DNA from: Actinospica sp035493475
GTDB taxonomy: Bacteria; Actinomycetota; Actinomycetes; Streptomycetales; Catenulisporaceae
Direction of reading: 5' to 3'
Length of the DNA stretch: 64,000 nt
Assembly (NCBI GenBank): GCA_035493475.1
Contig: DATJIF010000175.1
Span: forward strand, 101,785-165,784
Shown: one piece after another, positions 7,462 through 15,000 of the stretch
Position numbering within the stretch: position 1 is the first letter of the stretch
How the letters are laid out: each line of letters opens with the position of its first letter
Notes under the pieces: generated by a model
Databases searched by the model: none
Seen by the model: only the letters and a program-made list of their open reading frames with translations
What the model was told of the DNA's origin: nothing
Made by a program: the position numbers and the translations under genes

Positions 7462-9276
7462 ATGTCCACGAAGGTTTCCGACTACCTGCTCAACCGGCTG
7501 CGCGAGTGGGGCGTCGAGCACGTCTTCGCCTATCCCGGCGACGGTATCAACGGCCTGCTGGCCGCCTGGGGCCGTGCCGAGAACAGGCCGATGTTCGTCC
7601 AGGCGCGGCACGAGGAGATGGCCGCGTTCGAGGCGGTCGGCTACGCGAAGTTCTCCGGCGAGGTCGGGGTGTGCGCCGCGACCTCGGGGCCGGGCGCGAT
7701 CCACCTGCTCAACGGCCTGTACGACGCGAAGCTGGACCACGTGCCGGTGGTGGCGATCGTCGGGCAGACCGACCGGAGCGCGATGGGCGGCTCCTACCAG
7801 CAGGAGGTCGATCTGCTGAGCCTGTACAAGGACGTGGCGTCCGAGTACTGCGAGATGGTCACCGTGCCGCAGCAGTTGCCGAACGTGCTGGACCGGGCGA
7901 TGCGCATCGCCAAGGCCAGGCACGCCCCGACCGCCGTGATCATCCCGGCGGACGTGCAGGAGCTCGACTACGCGCCGCCCGAGCACGCCTTCAAGATGGT
8001 GCCGTCCTCGATCGGCCACCCGCGCTTCGACGCCGTCCCGCCCGATGCGGAGATCGACCGCGCCGCGCGCGTGCTGAACGAGGGCGAGAAGGTGGCGATG
8101 CTGGTCGGCCAGGGCGCCCGGCACGCGCGCGGGCAGGTGGAGCGGATCGCCGAACTGCTCGGCGCCGGGGTCGCGAAGGCGCTGCTCGGCAAGGACGTGC
8201 TCCCCGACGACCTGCCGTACGTGACCGGCTCGATCGGCCTGCTCGGCACCCGGCCGTCCTACGAGCTGATGCAGGGCTGCGACACGCTGCTGGTGGTCGG
8301 CTCGAGCTTCCCGTACACGCAGTTCCTGCCCGAATTCGACGACGTGCGCGCCGTGCAGATCGACATGGACCCGTCGATGATCGGGCTGCGCTACCCCTTC
8401 GAGGTCGAACTCGTCGGCGACTCGGCGGCCACCCTCGACCGGCTGATCGCCAGGATCGAACGCAACCCGAAGCGCGAGTGGCGCGAGCGGATCGAGGCGA
8501 GTGTCGCGCGCTGGCACGAGGTGATGGACCGTCGGGCGCAGGTCGAGGCGGATCCGATCAACCCGGAGTACGTCGTGCACGCGCTCGACGCCGTCGTGCC
8601 GGAGAACGCGATCATCAGCGCCGACTCCGGTTCGGCCGCGAACTGGTACGCGCGGCACCTGCGGATGCGCGGGCAGATGCGCGGTTCGCTGTCCGGGACG
8701 CTGGCCACGATGGGCCCGGGCGTGCCGTACGCTATCGGCGCGAAGTTCGCCCACCCGGACCGGCCCGCGATCGCCATCGTCGGCGACGGCGCGATGCAGA
8801 TGAACGGCCTCGCCGAGCTGATCACGGCCGCCAAGTACTGCGATCAGTGGACTGACAAACGGCTCGTGGTCGCGGTGCTCAACAACCACGACCTGAACCA
8901 GGTCACCTGGGAGATGCGCGCGATGCAGGGTGCGCCGTCCTTCGAGGCCTCGCAGTCGCTGCCGGACGTGCCGTACGCGGACATCGCGCAGCGCTTCGGC
9001 CTCGACGGCGTGCGCGTGGAGAACCGGGACGGAGTCGTCGGCGCGTGGCGCGAGGCCCTGGCGGCGGACCGTCCGTACGTCATCGACTTCCGCACCGACC
9101 CGGCCGTCCCGCCGATCCCGCCGCACGCCACGCTGGAGCAGATCGAGAACGCCGCGTCCGCCGTCATCCACGGCGACCCGGACCGCGAGGGCATGGTCCG
9201 CCAGGGCCTGAAGGCGAAGATCCAGGAGGTCGTACCGCACCTGCCGGGCGCCCTGCGCGGCGAGCGGAAGGACTGA
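7462..9276 (+). CDS. Thiamine-pyrophosphate enzyme, pyruvate oxidase/dehydrogenase-like
   Basis: 604 residues, typical of the PoxB/acetolactate-synthase fold: N-terminal Pyr domain with the catalytic Glu51 in QARHEEMAAF, central FAD/nucleotide-like domain, and C-terminal TPP domain with GDGAMQMNGLAEL (about 441) and VLNNHDLNQ. The family decarboxylates 2-oxo acids, most likely pyruvate to acetate plus CO2 in a membrane-linked reaction; the substrate is not proven. ATG 7462 is preceded by GCGAGGAG. The frame stays open back to a GTG at 7342, but that extension has no family similarity. Its stop TGA directly abuts the stop of the antiporter gene on the other strand. Confidence 0.88.
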   Translation: MSTKVSDYLLNRLREWGVEHVFAYPGDGINGLLAAWGRAENRPMFVQARHEEMAAFEAVGYAKFSGEVGVCAATSGPGAIHLLNGLYDAKLDHVPVVAIVGQTDRSAMGGSYQQEVDLLSLYKDVASEYCEMVTVPQQLPNVLDRAMRIAKARHAPTAVIIPADVQELDYAPPEHAFKMVPSSIGHPRFDAVPPDAEIDRAARVLNEGEKVAMLVGQGARHARGQVERIAELLGAGVAKALLGKDVLPDDLPYVTGSIGLLGTRPSYELMQGCDTLLVVGSSFPYTQFLPEFDDVRAVQIDMDPSMIGLRYPFEVELVGDSAATLDRLIARIERNPKREWRERIEASVARWHEVMDRRAQVEADPINPEYVVHALDAVVPENAIISADSGSAANWYARHLRMRGQMRGSLSGTLATMGPGVPYAIGAKFAHPDRPAIAIVGDGAMQMNGLAELITAAKYCDQWTDKRLVVAVLNNHDLNQVTWEMRAMQGAPSFEASQSLPDVPYADIAQRFGLDGVRVENRDGVVGAWREALAADRPYVIDFRTDPAVPPIPPHATLEQIENAASAVIHGDPDREGMVRQGLKAKIQEVVPHLPGALRGERKD

Positions 9277-11067
9277 TCAGAAGCCTGGCATGCCACCGGC
9301 GAAGGCCGCGACCAACGCGATCAGCCCCAGCACGGCGTAGGCGGCGTAGTCGTTGGCCGAGCCGGTGTGCAGTGCGCGCAGTCCGCGGATCGGCTGCGGG
9401 TCGCGTCGTAGCCGCAGGTAGCCGCGGACGACGAGGGCGGCGATGAGCAGGGTGGCGACGGTGACGGCGATCTCGAGCCAGTCCGAGTACTTAAAGGTGA
9501 CGTGCGCCGCGGTGACGGTGCCGCCGACATGTAGTTGGGCGGCGGTGTAGCGGGCGGTCTCCAGCAGGCCGCCCGCCGCCGGTTCCATCAGCATCCGGAG
9601 GATCTGCTGCGGGAAGACGCCGAACGCGAGGCAGCAGCCGCCGAGGCCGATCAGTCCGGTGGCCATGCCCGGCGAGATCGACTCGTGCGGCTCCAGCGGC
9701 GCGTCGATCTGCTCGGCGTGGTGGGCGGGCCGGTAGAAGGCGAGCCACGCGGCGCGGCCGAGGGCGGCGACGGTGAGCAGTTGGGCGAGCAGCATCACCG
9801 CGTAGGGCACGAACTGGTGGCTGTCGGTCAGGCCGTGGTGGATCAGGCTGAGCGAGACGTAGCCGTTGAAGGGCGGGATTCCGGCGATGGACGCGGCGCC
9901 GACCGTGAAGGCGACCGTGATCGCGGGGAACTGCTTGGCCAGGCCGCCGAGTGCGCGCAGCGAGGTCTGGCCGGTGCGGTGCACGACGGCGCCCGCGCAC
10001 AGGAACAGCAGGGCCTTGAAGAGCGCGTGGTTGACCAGGTGGTAGACGCCACCGGTGACGCCCGCCGCGTTGCCGGTGGCGAATCCGACCGTGATCACGC
10101 CCATCTGCGAGACGGTGTCGTAGGCCAGCACGCGCTTGAAGTCGTCCTGCGCGAGGGCCATTGCCGCGCCGACGACGGCTGTCGCGAGTCCGATGACCAT
10201 CAGCGCGCCGAGCACCGGCAGACCGGAGCCGGGGAACACCTGGAGGGACAGCCGTGCGATGCCGATCAGGCCGAGGTTGACCATCAGGCCGGAGAAGAGC
10301 GCTGATACGGGGCCCGGCGCGGCGGTGTGCGCGTCAGCGAGCCAGCCGTGGAAGGGCAACAGTCCGGCCTTGGTCGCGAATCCGGCGATCAGCAGGGCGA
10401 GGGCGACGGCGTCGAGGATTCCGGCGGGCGCGGCCAGTCTCTCGTGCAGCTGACCGAGGTTGAGCGCGCCGGTGTGCACGTAGAGGAGTCCGGCGCCGAG
10501 GAAGACGGTGAAGCCCGCGAGCGTGGTCAGCACCAGGATCTTGAACGCCGCCTCCAGTGCGATCGGGCGTTCCAGGAAGAAGCCGGTCAGGCCGTAGCTG
10601 GAGAGCGCGGCGACCTGGAACCAGACGAACAGGTCGAACAGGTCCCCGGTCAGCGCGGCGCCGATCAGCGCCGCGAGCAGCAGCTGGAACAGGCACGCGA
10701 AGCCGCCCCACTCGCGCGCGCCGAGGCCGCCCAGCTCAGAGAGCGTATACAGCAGGAGCAGCAGACCGACTCCTGCCACGACCAGCGCGCACAGCAGGCC
10801 GAAGGGGTCGGCGGCGAACGCGATGCCGAGCACCGTGCCGCCGCTCGGGCGCCAGCCGCCGAGGTAGTGCACGAGGACCGTCCCGCCGAACACGCGCGGC
10901 GCGGCCAGGATGAGCACCGTCAGCGCGCCGCCCATCGTGACCAGGCAGCCGACCAGCGCCGCCCGGTTGCTCCACCGGGCCAGCAGCGGCGCGAGCACCG
11001 CCCCGCCCAACGGCATCGCCGCGGCCAGCGGGAGCAGCGAGGCGAGCGCGGCGGTGGACAGGTTCAT
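9277..11067 (-). CDS. mrpD: MrpD/NuoM-family cation:proton antiporter subunit
   Basis: 596 residues, about 14 hydrophobic helices, proton-antiporter M family. It has FATKAGLLPFHGWLADAH with Lys233, and NHALFKALLFL with Lys351, which are channel lysines of the family. By my alignment from memory two other conserved charges are changed: the TM5 Glu is Gln151 (LFVWFQVAALSSYGL) and the TM8 Lys is Asn264 (SGLMVNLGLIG). Spacing 151-233-264 equals that expected for MrpD (82 and 31 residues). The rest of the Mrp genes are 9 kb away at 20276-22979 on the same strand. The start overlaps the stop of a 32-codon gene (ATGA). Confidence 0.85.
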   Translation of the reverse strand: MNLSTAALASLLPLAAAMPLGGAVLAPLLARWSNRAALVGCLVTMGGALTVLILAAPRVFGGTVLVHYLGGWRPSGGTVLGIAFAADPFGLLCALVVAGVGLLLLLYTLSELGGLGAREWGGFACLFQLLLAALIGAALTGDLFDLFVWFQVAALSSYGLTGFFLERPIALEAAFKILVLTTLAGFTVFLGAGLLYVHTGALNLGQLHERLAAPAGILDAVALALLIAGFATKAGLLPFHGWLADAHTAAPGPVSALFSGLMVNLGLIGIARLSLQVFPGSGLPVLGALMVIGLATAVVGAAMALAQDDFKRVLAYDTVSQMGVITVGFATGNAAGVTGGVYHLVNHALFKALLFLCAGAVVHRTGQTSLRALGGLAKQFPAITVAFTVGAASIAGIPPFNGYVSLSLIHHGLTDSHQFVPYAVMLLAQLLTVAALGRAAWLAFYRPAHHAEQIDAPLEPHESISPGMATGLIGLGGCCLAFGVFPQQILRMLMEPAAGGLLETARYTAAQLHVGGTVTAAHVTFKYSDWLEIAVTVATLLIAALVVRGYLRLRRDPQPIRGLRALHTGSANDYAAYAVLGLIALVAAFAGGMPGF

Positions 11068-11162
11068 ACGGCCAGGTCACCGATCCGCTGCCGGGCCTTG
11101 CTCAGCGAGACCGGCCCCGGCGGGTCACGCCAGGGGTCCGTGTCGGCGAGCCGTTCGGGCAT
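11064..11162 (-). CDS. 32-residue peptide coupled to mrpD-like gene
   Basis: A short reading frame from ATG 11162 with an ideal ribosome site (AAAGGAG, 8 bases upstream). Its stop overlaps the ATG of the antiporter gene in an ATGA. The product starts MPERLADTDPW, has a Pro-rich middle and ends ARQRIGDLAV; it is hydrophilic with no signal or membrane helix. It may act only to couple translation, or be a small subunit or regulator of the antiporter. A promoter-like element lies at 11193-11217. I do not recognise a family. Confidence 0.6.
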   Translation of the reverse strand: MPERLADTDPWRDPPGPVSLSKARQRIGDLAV

Positions 11163-11192
11163 CGCGGTCTCCTTTCGACGATCCGGCACCGG

Positions 11193-11217
11193 TTGCCCCG
11201 TCTTCCCTGCGTTTAAC
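11193..11217 (-). promoter_or_regulatory. SigB-type promoter candidate for peptide-mrpD
   Basis: Minus strand: GTTA (11217-11214), 15 bases, GGGCAA (11198-11193), 30 bases before ATG 11162. Its -35 overlaps that of the plus-strand element at 11211 within the sequence CGTTTAACG. Confidence 0.42.
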
Positions 11218-11235
11218 GCGAAGTGATCCGGGCAA
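11211..11235 (+). promoter_or_regulatory. SigB-type promoter candidate for 11291 operon
   Basis: GTTT (11211-11214), 15 bases, GGGCAA (11230-11235), 55 bases before ATG 11291. It has the same boxes and spacing as the elements at 1631 and 2692. Confidence 0.45.
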
Positions 11236-11290
11236 CCAGCGCCGTCCGGAACACCGGGAGCGCACGACTGAGTCGAGAGGACTCGGAGAA

Positions 11291-11719
11291 ATGGCGGACA
11301 GAGCGCGGGTGGAAGAGATCCGCGAATACGAACGCACCCTGACCGAGGTGGCCGAGAACCAGGTGGTCGACGCGGCCGAGGACGTGATCAGCCGCGTCTG
11401 GGTCGCCGAGCTCGACGCGATGCGGCGCGAGGGGCTGCGGCTGGCCATGGCCGTGCGGATCGCCGACCGGGTGGCCCGGGAGGAAGTGCAGCGGGCCCAG
11501 GTGGGCGGGCGACCGGCTGAACTGGCTCGGGCGCACGCGCGGCTGGTGGAGACCTCGGCCGAGGCGGCGGAGAGCCTCGGCCACGCGAACGCCCTGCTGA
11601 CCTCGGTGGACGCCGAGCTCACGGCGGTGTGCGCGGCCGGCGTCGAGCGCGGCAGGCGCGGCGAGCGGAACCTCGACCGGCTGCGTGCCGCCTGGACGGC
11701 GGCCTACGGACAACCCTGA
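11291..11719 (+). CDS. Hypothetical helical protein
   Basis: 142 residues, strongly helical and charged, no membrane segment or cysteine pair. It begins MADRARVEEIREYERTLTEV and is rich in Ala, Arg and Glu with heptad-like spacing, so a coiled coil or helical bundle is likely. ATG 11291 is preceded by GGAGAA. It is the first gene of the operon that continues with DUF6458, DJ-1, hemerythrin, holin-like and DUF3618 genes, and follows a stress-type promoter candidate, so a role in general stress is plausible. I do not recognise the family. Confidence 0.6.
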   Translation: MADRARVEEIREYERTLTEVAENQVVDAAEDVISRVWVAELDAMRREGLRLAMAVRIADRVAREEVQRAQVGGRPAELARAHARLVETSAEAAESLGHANALLTSVDAELTAVCAAGVERGRRGERNLDRLRAAWTAAYGQP

Positions 11720-11744
11720 TCGGCGGACGAATCGGAGGAGACCC

Positions 11745-12086
11745 ATGTCCATCGGCGCGAACATCTCGGTCATCACGGCGGGCGCCGTACTCGCGTTCGC
11801 CACCCGCGTGCACGCGGCCGGAGTCAGCATCCAGGCCGTCGGCGTGGTCCTGATGCTCGTCGGCATCGCCAGCCTCGCGCTGCGCATCGGAGCGCTGGCC
11901 AAACAGCGCGAGCTGACGATGCGCCAGGCGTACGTGCCGCCCGAGCAGGTGCTGGTCCGCCCGGCCGGGTCGCATCAGCAGCCGTACGGTCCGGCGGGCT
12001 ACACCGGGACCACGGCCGACCCGCTGCCGCACGACGACTCGCCGTACCCGGCAGCCGACGAGTACGGATACGGAAACCGCTGGTAG
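11745..12086 (+). CDS. DUF6458-like small membrane protein
   Basis: 113 residues. Two N-terminal hydrophobic helices (about 5-25 and 27-47) read NISVITAGAVLAFATRV and VSIQAVGVVLMLVGIASLAL, the pattern of DUF6458 proteins, followed by a soluble Pro/Tyr/Gly-rich tail (about 65-113). Function of the family is unknown. ATG 11745 follows GGAGGAG. A longer relative, starting with a similar helical hairpin, is at 30274 in the second stress operon. Spacing to neighbours is 25 and 20 bases, consistent with one transcript. Confidence 0.75.
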   Translation: MSIGANISVITAGAVLAFATRVHAAGVSIQAVGVVLMLVGIASLALRIGALAKQRELTMRQAYVPPEQVLVRPAGSHQQPYGPAGYTGTTADPLPHDDSPYPAADEYGYGNRW

Positions 12087-12106
12087 GGAAAGCGAGGACA
12101 CGCTTC

Positions 12107-12769
12107 ATGAGCATCACGCGACCGATCCCGCCCGCCGACACCGCGCAGGACCCGGCGGTGGTCGACCCGCCGACCGAGACCGAGACCGGGTCCACGCCCG
12201 CCTTCGACGGCGCGTCGCTGGCCGGCCGGAACATCGCGTTCCTGATCGCGGCCGAGGGCGCCGAGGAGTCCGAGGTGCTGCGGCCCTGGGAGGCGGTCAC
12301 CACGGCGGGCGCCCGGGCGACGCTGGTCTGCCCGCAGGAGGGCGAGGCCCAGCTGTTCGACCACCTCGACCGGGCGACGCGGCTGCCGGTGGACGTCACG
12401 CTGGACGCCGCGAACGCCGCCGACTACGACGCGCTCGTGCTGCCCGGCGGCGTGGCCAACCCCGACTTCCTGCGCCTGGACGCCGACGCGACCCGGTTCG
12501 CCCGGGCCTTCTTCGCCGCGGGCAAGCCGGTCGCGGCCATCTGCCACGCGCCCTGGCTGCTCGTCGAGGCCGACCTCGTGCGCGGCCGTGCGCTGACCTC
12601 CTGGCCGAGCCTGCGCACCGACATCGGCAACGCGGGCGGCGCGTGGCGCGACGAACCCGTCGTCCTCGACAATCAGGGGCCGAACATGCTCGTGACCAGC
12701 CGCAAGCCGCAGGACCTGCCCGAGTTCTGCGACGCGCTGGTCCGGTGCTTCGAGGGGCGCGGACGATGA
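12107..12769 (+). CDS. DJ-1/PfpI family protein (YhbO-type, intact site)
   Basis: 220 residues. After a 40-residue Pro/Thr-rich leader the class I glutamine-amidotransferase-like fold starts (AGRNIAFLIAAEGAEESE, with the Glu typical of the active site). The nucleophile elbow is AAICHAPWLLVEA with Cys146-His147. Such proteins are reported as stress-induced deglycases, chaperones or proteases; the activity is debated, so only the fold and intact site are claimed. The stop overlaps the start of the hemerythrin gene (ATGA). A paralogue with the Cys-His replaced is at 30812. Confidence 0.88.
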   Translation: MSITRPIPPADTAQDPAVVDPPTETETGSTPAFDGASLAGRNIAFLIAAEGAEESEVLRPWEAVTTAGARATLVCPQEGEAQLFDHLDRATRLPVDVTLDAANAADYDALVLPGGVANPDFLRLDADATRFARAFFAAGKPVAAICHAPWLLVEADLVRGRALTSWPSLRTDIGNAGGAWRDEPVVLDNQGPNMLVTSRKPQDLPEFCDALVRCFEGRGR

Positions 12770-13356
12770 CCCCGGACCAGGACGGGAGCTCGATCTTCAC
12801 GGTCCTGCACGATCAGCACGTGCGCACCCGCGACCTGCTCAGCGAGGTGGCCGGCAGTTCCGGCGTCGCACGCCAGCAGGCCTTCGACGCGTTGCGCGAA
12901 CTGCTCGCGGCGCACGAGGCCGCCGAGGAGGTCGTGCTGCGCCCGACGGCCCGCAGACTCGCGTACCACGAGATCACCGTCGCCCGGGACGGCGAGGAAC
13001 GCCGGATCGCCGCGATGCTCGCCGCCCTGGAGAAGCTCGACGTCGACGGCCCCGCGTTCGCCGAGACCTTCGGCACGATGGGCGAGGCGATCCTCATGCA
13101 CACCTGGTACGAGGAGGCCGAGGAGTTCCCGGCCGTGAAGGCGCGGCTGACGCTCCGGGAGCAGCAGCGGATGGGCACGTGGACGCAGCGCGCCTTCGCT
13201 CTCGCCCCGACCCATCCGCATCCGGCGGTCGCGGGCTCCCCGGTCGCGCAGTGGACCGTCGGACCGTTCACCGCGCTGATGGACCGTGCGCGGGACGGCT
13301 TTACCCGCGCTAGGGAGGCGCTGGACCTGGCCGCGATGAGAGAGGGCGAGTGGTGA
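12766..13356 (+). CDS. Hemerythrin (HHE) domain protein
   Basis: 196 residues. Hemerythrin helices carry the iron-ligand motifs VLHDQHVRTRDLL (about 17-28), LLAAHEAAEEVVLRP (about 44-58) and MHTWYEEAEEFPAVK (about 109-123). These supply the His and Glu ligands of a di-iron centre that binds O2, NO or reactive species. The start overlaps the DJ-1 stop and the stop overlaps the holin-like start, so the genes are co-translated. It is close in layout and length to the hemerythrin at 29134 (both end near TH/SHPHP and SPVxQ segments), suggesting duplication. Confidence 0.88.
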   Translation: MTPDQDGSSIFTVLHDQHVRTRDLLSEVAGSSGVARQQAFDALRELLAAHEAAEEVVLRPTARRLAYHEITVARDGEERRIAAMLAALEKLDVDGPAFAETFGTMGEAILMHTWYEEAEEFPAVKARLTLREQQRMGTWTQRAFALAPTHPHPAVAGSPVAQWTVGPFTALMDRARDGFTRAREALDLAAMREGEW

Positions 13357-13769
13357 GCGCCGCGAACGAGTCGGACCAGGCCCTCGAGTCGGTGTCCACG
13401 ACCGGTCTGGTGAACCTCGCGATCGAGCAGACCGGGCTGATCGTCCGCCAGGAGATCGCACTGGCCCGGGCCGAACTGACGAGCAAGGCCAAGCGGGCGC
13501 TGCTCGGAGCCCTGTTCTCGGCGGGCGCGGCGCTGCTCGCGTTCGTGGCCCTGCTGTGTGGCGTCGCGGCCGCGGTCGCCGGACTGGCCGGAGTGCTGCC
13601 GACGTGGGCCGCCGCGCTGATCGTCGCCGGAGTGCTGTTCGCCGCCGCCGGGATCGGCGGCCTGGGTGCGCGGCGCGCTTTCGCCAAGGCCGCGCCCTCG
13701 ACCCCGCCGGACGTGGTGGCGAGCGTGAAGGCGGACGTGACCGAGGTCAAGGAGCGGATGCGGCGATGA
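13353..13769 (+). CDS. Holin-X / phage-holin superfamily III membrane protein
   Basis: 138 residues with an N-terminal amphipathic segment (LVNLAIEQTGLIVRQEIALARAEL), two hydrophobic helices (about 49-75 and 80-105), and a charged tail. This is the pattern of actinobacterial Holin-X (DUF1469-type) proteins, chromosomal membrane proteins that are not evidence of a phage. GTG 13353 overlaps the hemerythrin stop (GTGA); GTG 13350 is the in-frame alternative. The stop overlaps the DUF3618 start, the usual partner of this family. Confidence 0.8.
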   Translation: MSAANESDQALESVSTTGLVNLAIEQTGLIVRQEIALARAELTSKAKRALLGALFSAGAALLAFVALLCGVAAAVAGLAGVLPTWAAALIVAGVLFAAAGIGGLGARRAFAKAAPSTPPDVVASVKADVTEVKERMRR

Positions 13770-13981
13770 CCGAGAACTCGCCCAAGAGCGCCGAAGAACT
13801 CGCCGCGGACATCCGGGCCACCCGTCGGCGCCTCGCCGCCACGATCGAGACCCTGACGGCGCGCACCGACGTACGCACCCGTGCCCGTGCCCGCATGACC
13901 TTCGAGCGCCGGCTGCGCACGGTACGCGAGACCGGCGGGCGGATCAGGGCGCGGCTGCGTCGCGGCGGCCACGGGACCTGA
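13766..13981 (+). CDS. DUF3618 family protein
   Basis: 71 residues. The segment ELAADIRATRRRLAATIETL followed by DVRTRARARM is the DUF3618 signature (family: ADIExTRxxLAxTVDALxxKxDVKARA). Many members end with a membrane helix; this one ends in a very basic tail instead (RIRARLRRGGHGT), so it may be a short form that associates with its holin-like partner. ATGA overlap with that gene. Function unknown. Confidence 0.8.
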   Translation: MTENSPKSAEELAADIRATRRRLAATIETLTARTDVRTRARARMTFERRLRTVRETGGRIRARLRRGGHGT

Positions 13982-14000
13982 CGAGGAAAGGACGCAGACG

Positions 14001-14552
14001 ATGACGGAACGGGCGAACGCCGCGACTGAACTGGCCCGCGAGCACGCCGAACTCGACCGGCTTACGGCCCGGATCGCGGGTCTCGGTCCCGGGTCGGAAC
14101 GCGTCGCCCTCGTGCGCGACGTCTCACGGCTCTTCCTCGCCCACGCCGACGCCGAGCAGCGCCACCTCTACCCGGCGCTGCGCAACCACCTGCCGAACGG
14201 CTGGGCATCGGTGGCCGACCTGGCCCGACGGCAGCGGGCGGTCGAGCGCACGATCCGCGCTATCGAACGGCTGCCGGAACCGGTGGGCGACGCGTACGAC
14301 ATCCTCGTCAGCCACCTGGTCGTGGGGATCGAGGACCACGTGGAGCGGCAGGACGCGGTTCTGCTCGGCAAGCTCGTGGACGCCTGCACGATCGACGAGA
14401 TCAACCGGCTCGGCGAGCGGCTGAGCCAGGCGGTCGAGGCGTCGCTCGCCCACGAACGCGCCAAGGCCGTCGAGCCGCCCCCGGTGCGCCAACCGGAGTC
14501 GCTGCCGCGCGGATTCAGGGCGCTGCTCCGACTGCTGAGCGGCCGCGGGTAG
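14001..14552 (+). CDS. Hemerythrin domain protein
   Basis: 183 residues. Motifs are LAREHAELDRLTARI (about 12-26), LFLAHADAEQRHLYPAL (about 46-62) and SHLVVGIEDHVERQDAVLLGKL (about 103-124), fitting a four-helix hemerythrin bundle of the DNA-binding-free HHE type. It differs clearly from the hemerythrin at 12766. The start has AGGAAAGGA upstream and lies 19 bases after the DUF3618 gene. Likely role is oxygen, NO or peroxide sensing or buffering; the ligand is not known. Confidence 0.8.
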   Translation: MTERANAATELAREHAELDRLTARIAGLGPGSERVALVRDVSRLFLAHADAEQRHLYPALRNHLPNGWASVADLARRQRAVERTIRAIERLPEPVGDAYDILVSHLVVGIEDHVERQDAVLLGKLVDACTIDEINRLGERLSQAVEASLAHERAKAVEPPPVRQPESLPRGFRALLRLLSGRG

Positions 14553-14607
14553 TGGTGGAGGCGCTTCCCTCCCGGCCGGTGGAAGCGCGCCCCGGACGAC
14601 GCGCCTC

Positions 14608-14928
14608 GTGGCTCTCGGGCCGCACGAGGCGCTGCGAGCGGTTCCGGTCACGAACACCAGGCTGCCGAGCCTCGACACGCCCAAGGTGCTGGAGGCGCTG
14701 CGCCGGCTGCGCGCCGAGGCGGGCGGCGATGCCGGGCGTGTCAGGGAACTGCTTCAGGAGTTCAAGCGGATCGGGCTGGTGGGCGCCGAGATCTTCTGCC
14801 GGGAGGCGCAGAGTGTGTGGCCCGAGCTGCGGCCCGCCTTCGACCGGCGCACGCTCGACGGCGCGGCCTGCAACCACCTGCCCCGCGACCTGGACCGGCT
14901 CGCCGCCCTCGTGCGCGCGACGCTCTGA
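14608..14928 (+). pseudogene. C-terminal remnant of endonuclease III-like HhH protein
   Basis: About 106 codons. The segment from VLEALRRLRAEAGGDAGRVRELLQEF through GAEIFCREAQSVWPEL to LPRDLDRLAALV matches the C-terminal half of the roughly 200-residue endonuclease III-like proteins of actinomycetes. There the helix-hairpin-helix reads FPGIG; here it is FKRIG. The N-terminal catalytic half is absent and the 55 bases before GTG 14608 carry no good ribosome site, so this is probably a decayed fragment. A short functional protein cannot be excluded. Confidence 0.5.
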
Positions 14929-14942
14929 GTTTCGATCGGCGC

Positions 14943-14966
14943 GTTTGGGACGCGGGAGTGCGGCAA
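14943..14966 (+). promoter_or_regulatory. SigB-type promoter candidate for redox operon
   Basis: GTTT (14943-14946), 14 bases, CGGCAA (14961-14966), 34 bases before GTG 15001. The same GTTT-14-CGGCAA arrangement occurs at 23938-23915 and 29058-29035 on the minus strand. Confidence 0.42.
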
Positions 14967-15000
14967 CCCGCGCGGCGAGACGATCACGGGAGGTTTTCGC

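Noticed and set aside
6523..9240. Minus-strand frame of about 900 codons opposite the STAS and TPP-enzyme genes
   Set aside because: Low-complexity His/Arg/Val-rich translation, antisense to a well-conserved TPP enzyme.
9535..11226. Plus-strand frames opposite the mrpD-like gene
   Set aside because: Gln/Glu/Arg-rich translations with no motif; the minus strand codes for a full membrane transporter.
13353..13769. Holin-like gene as sign of a prophage
   Set aside because: Holin-X type proteins are common chromosomal membrane proteins in actinomycetes; no lysin, capsid, integrase or att site is nearby.
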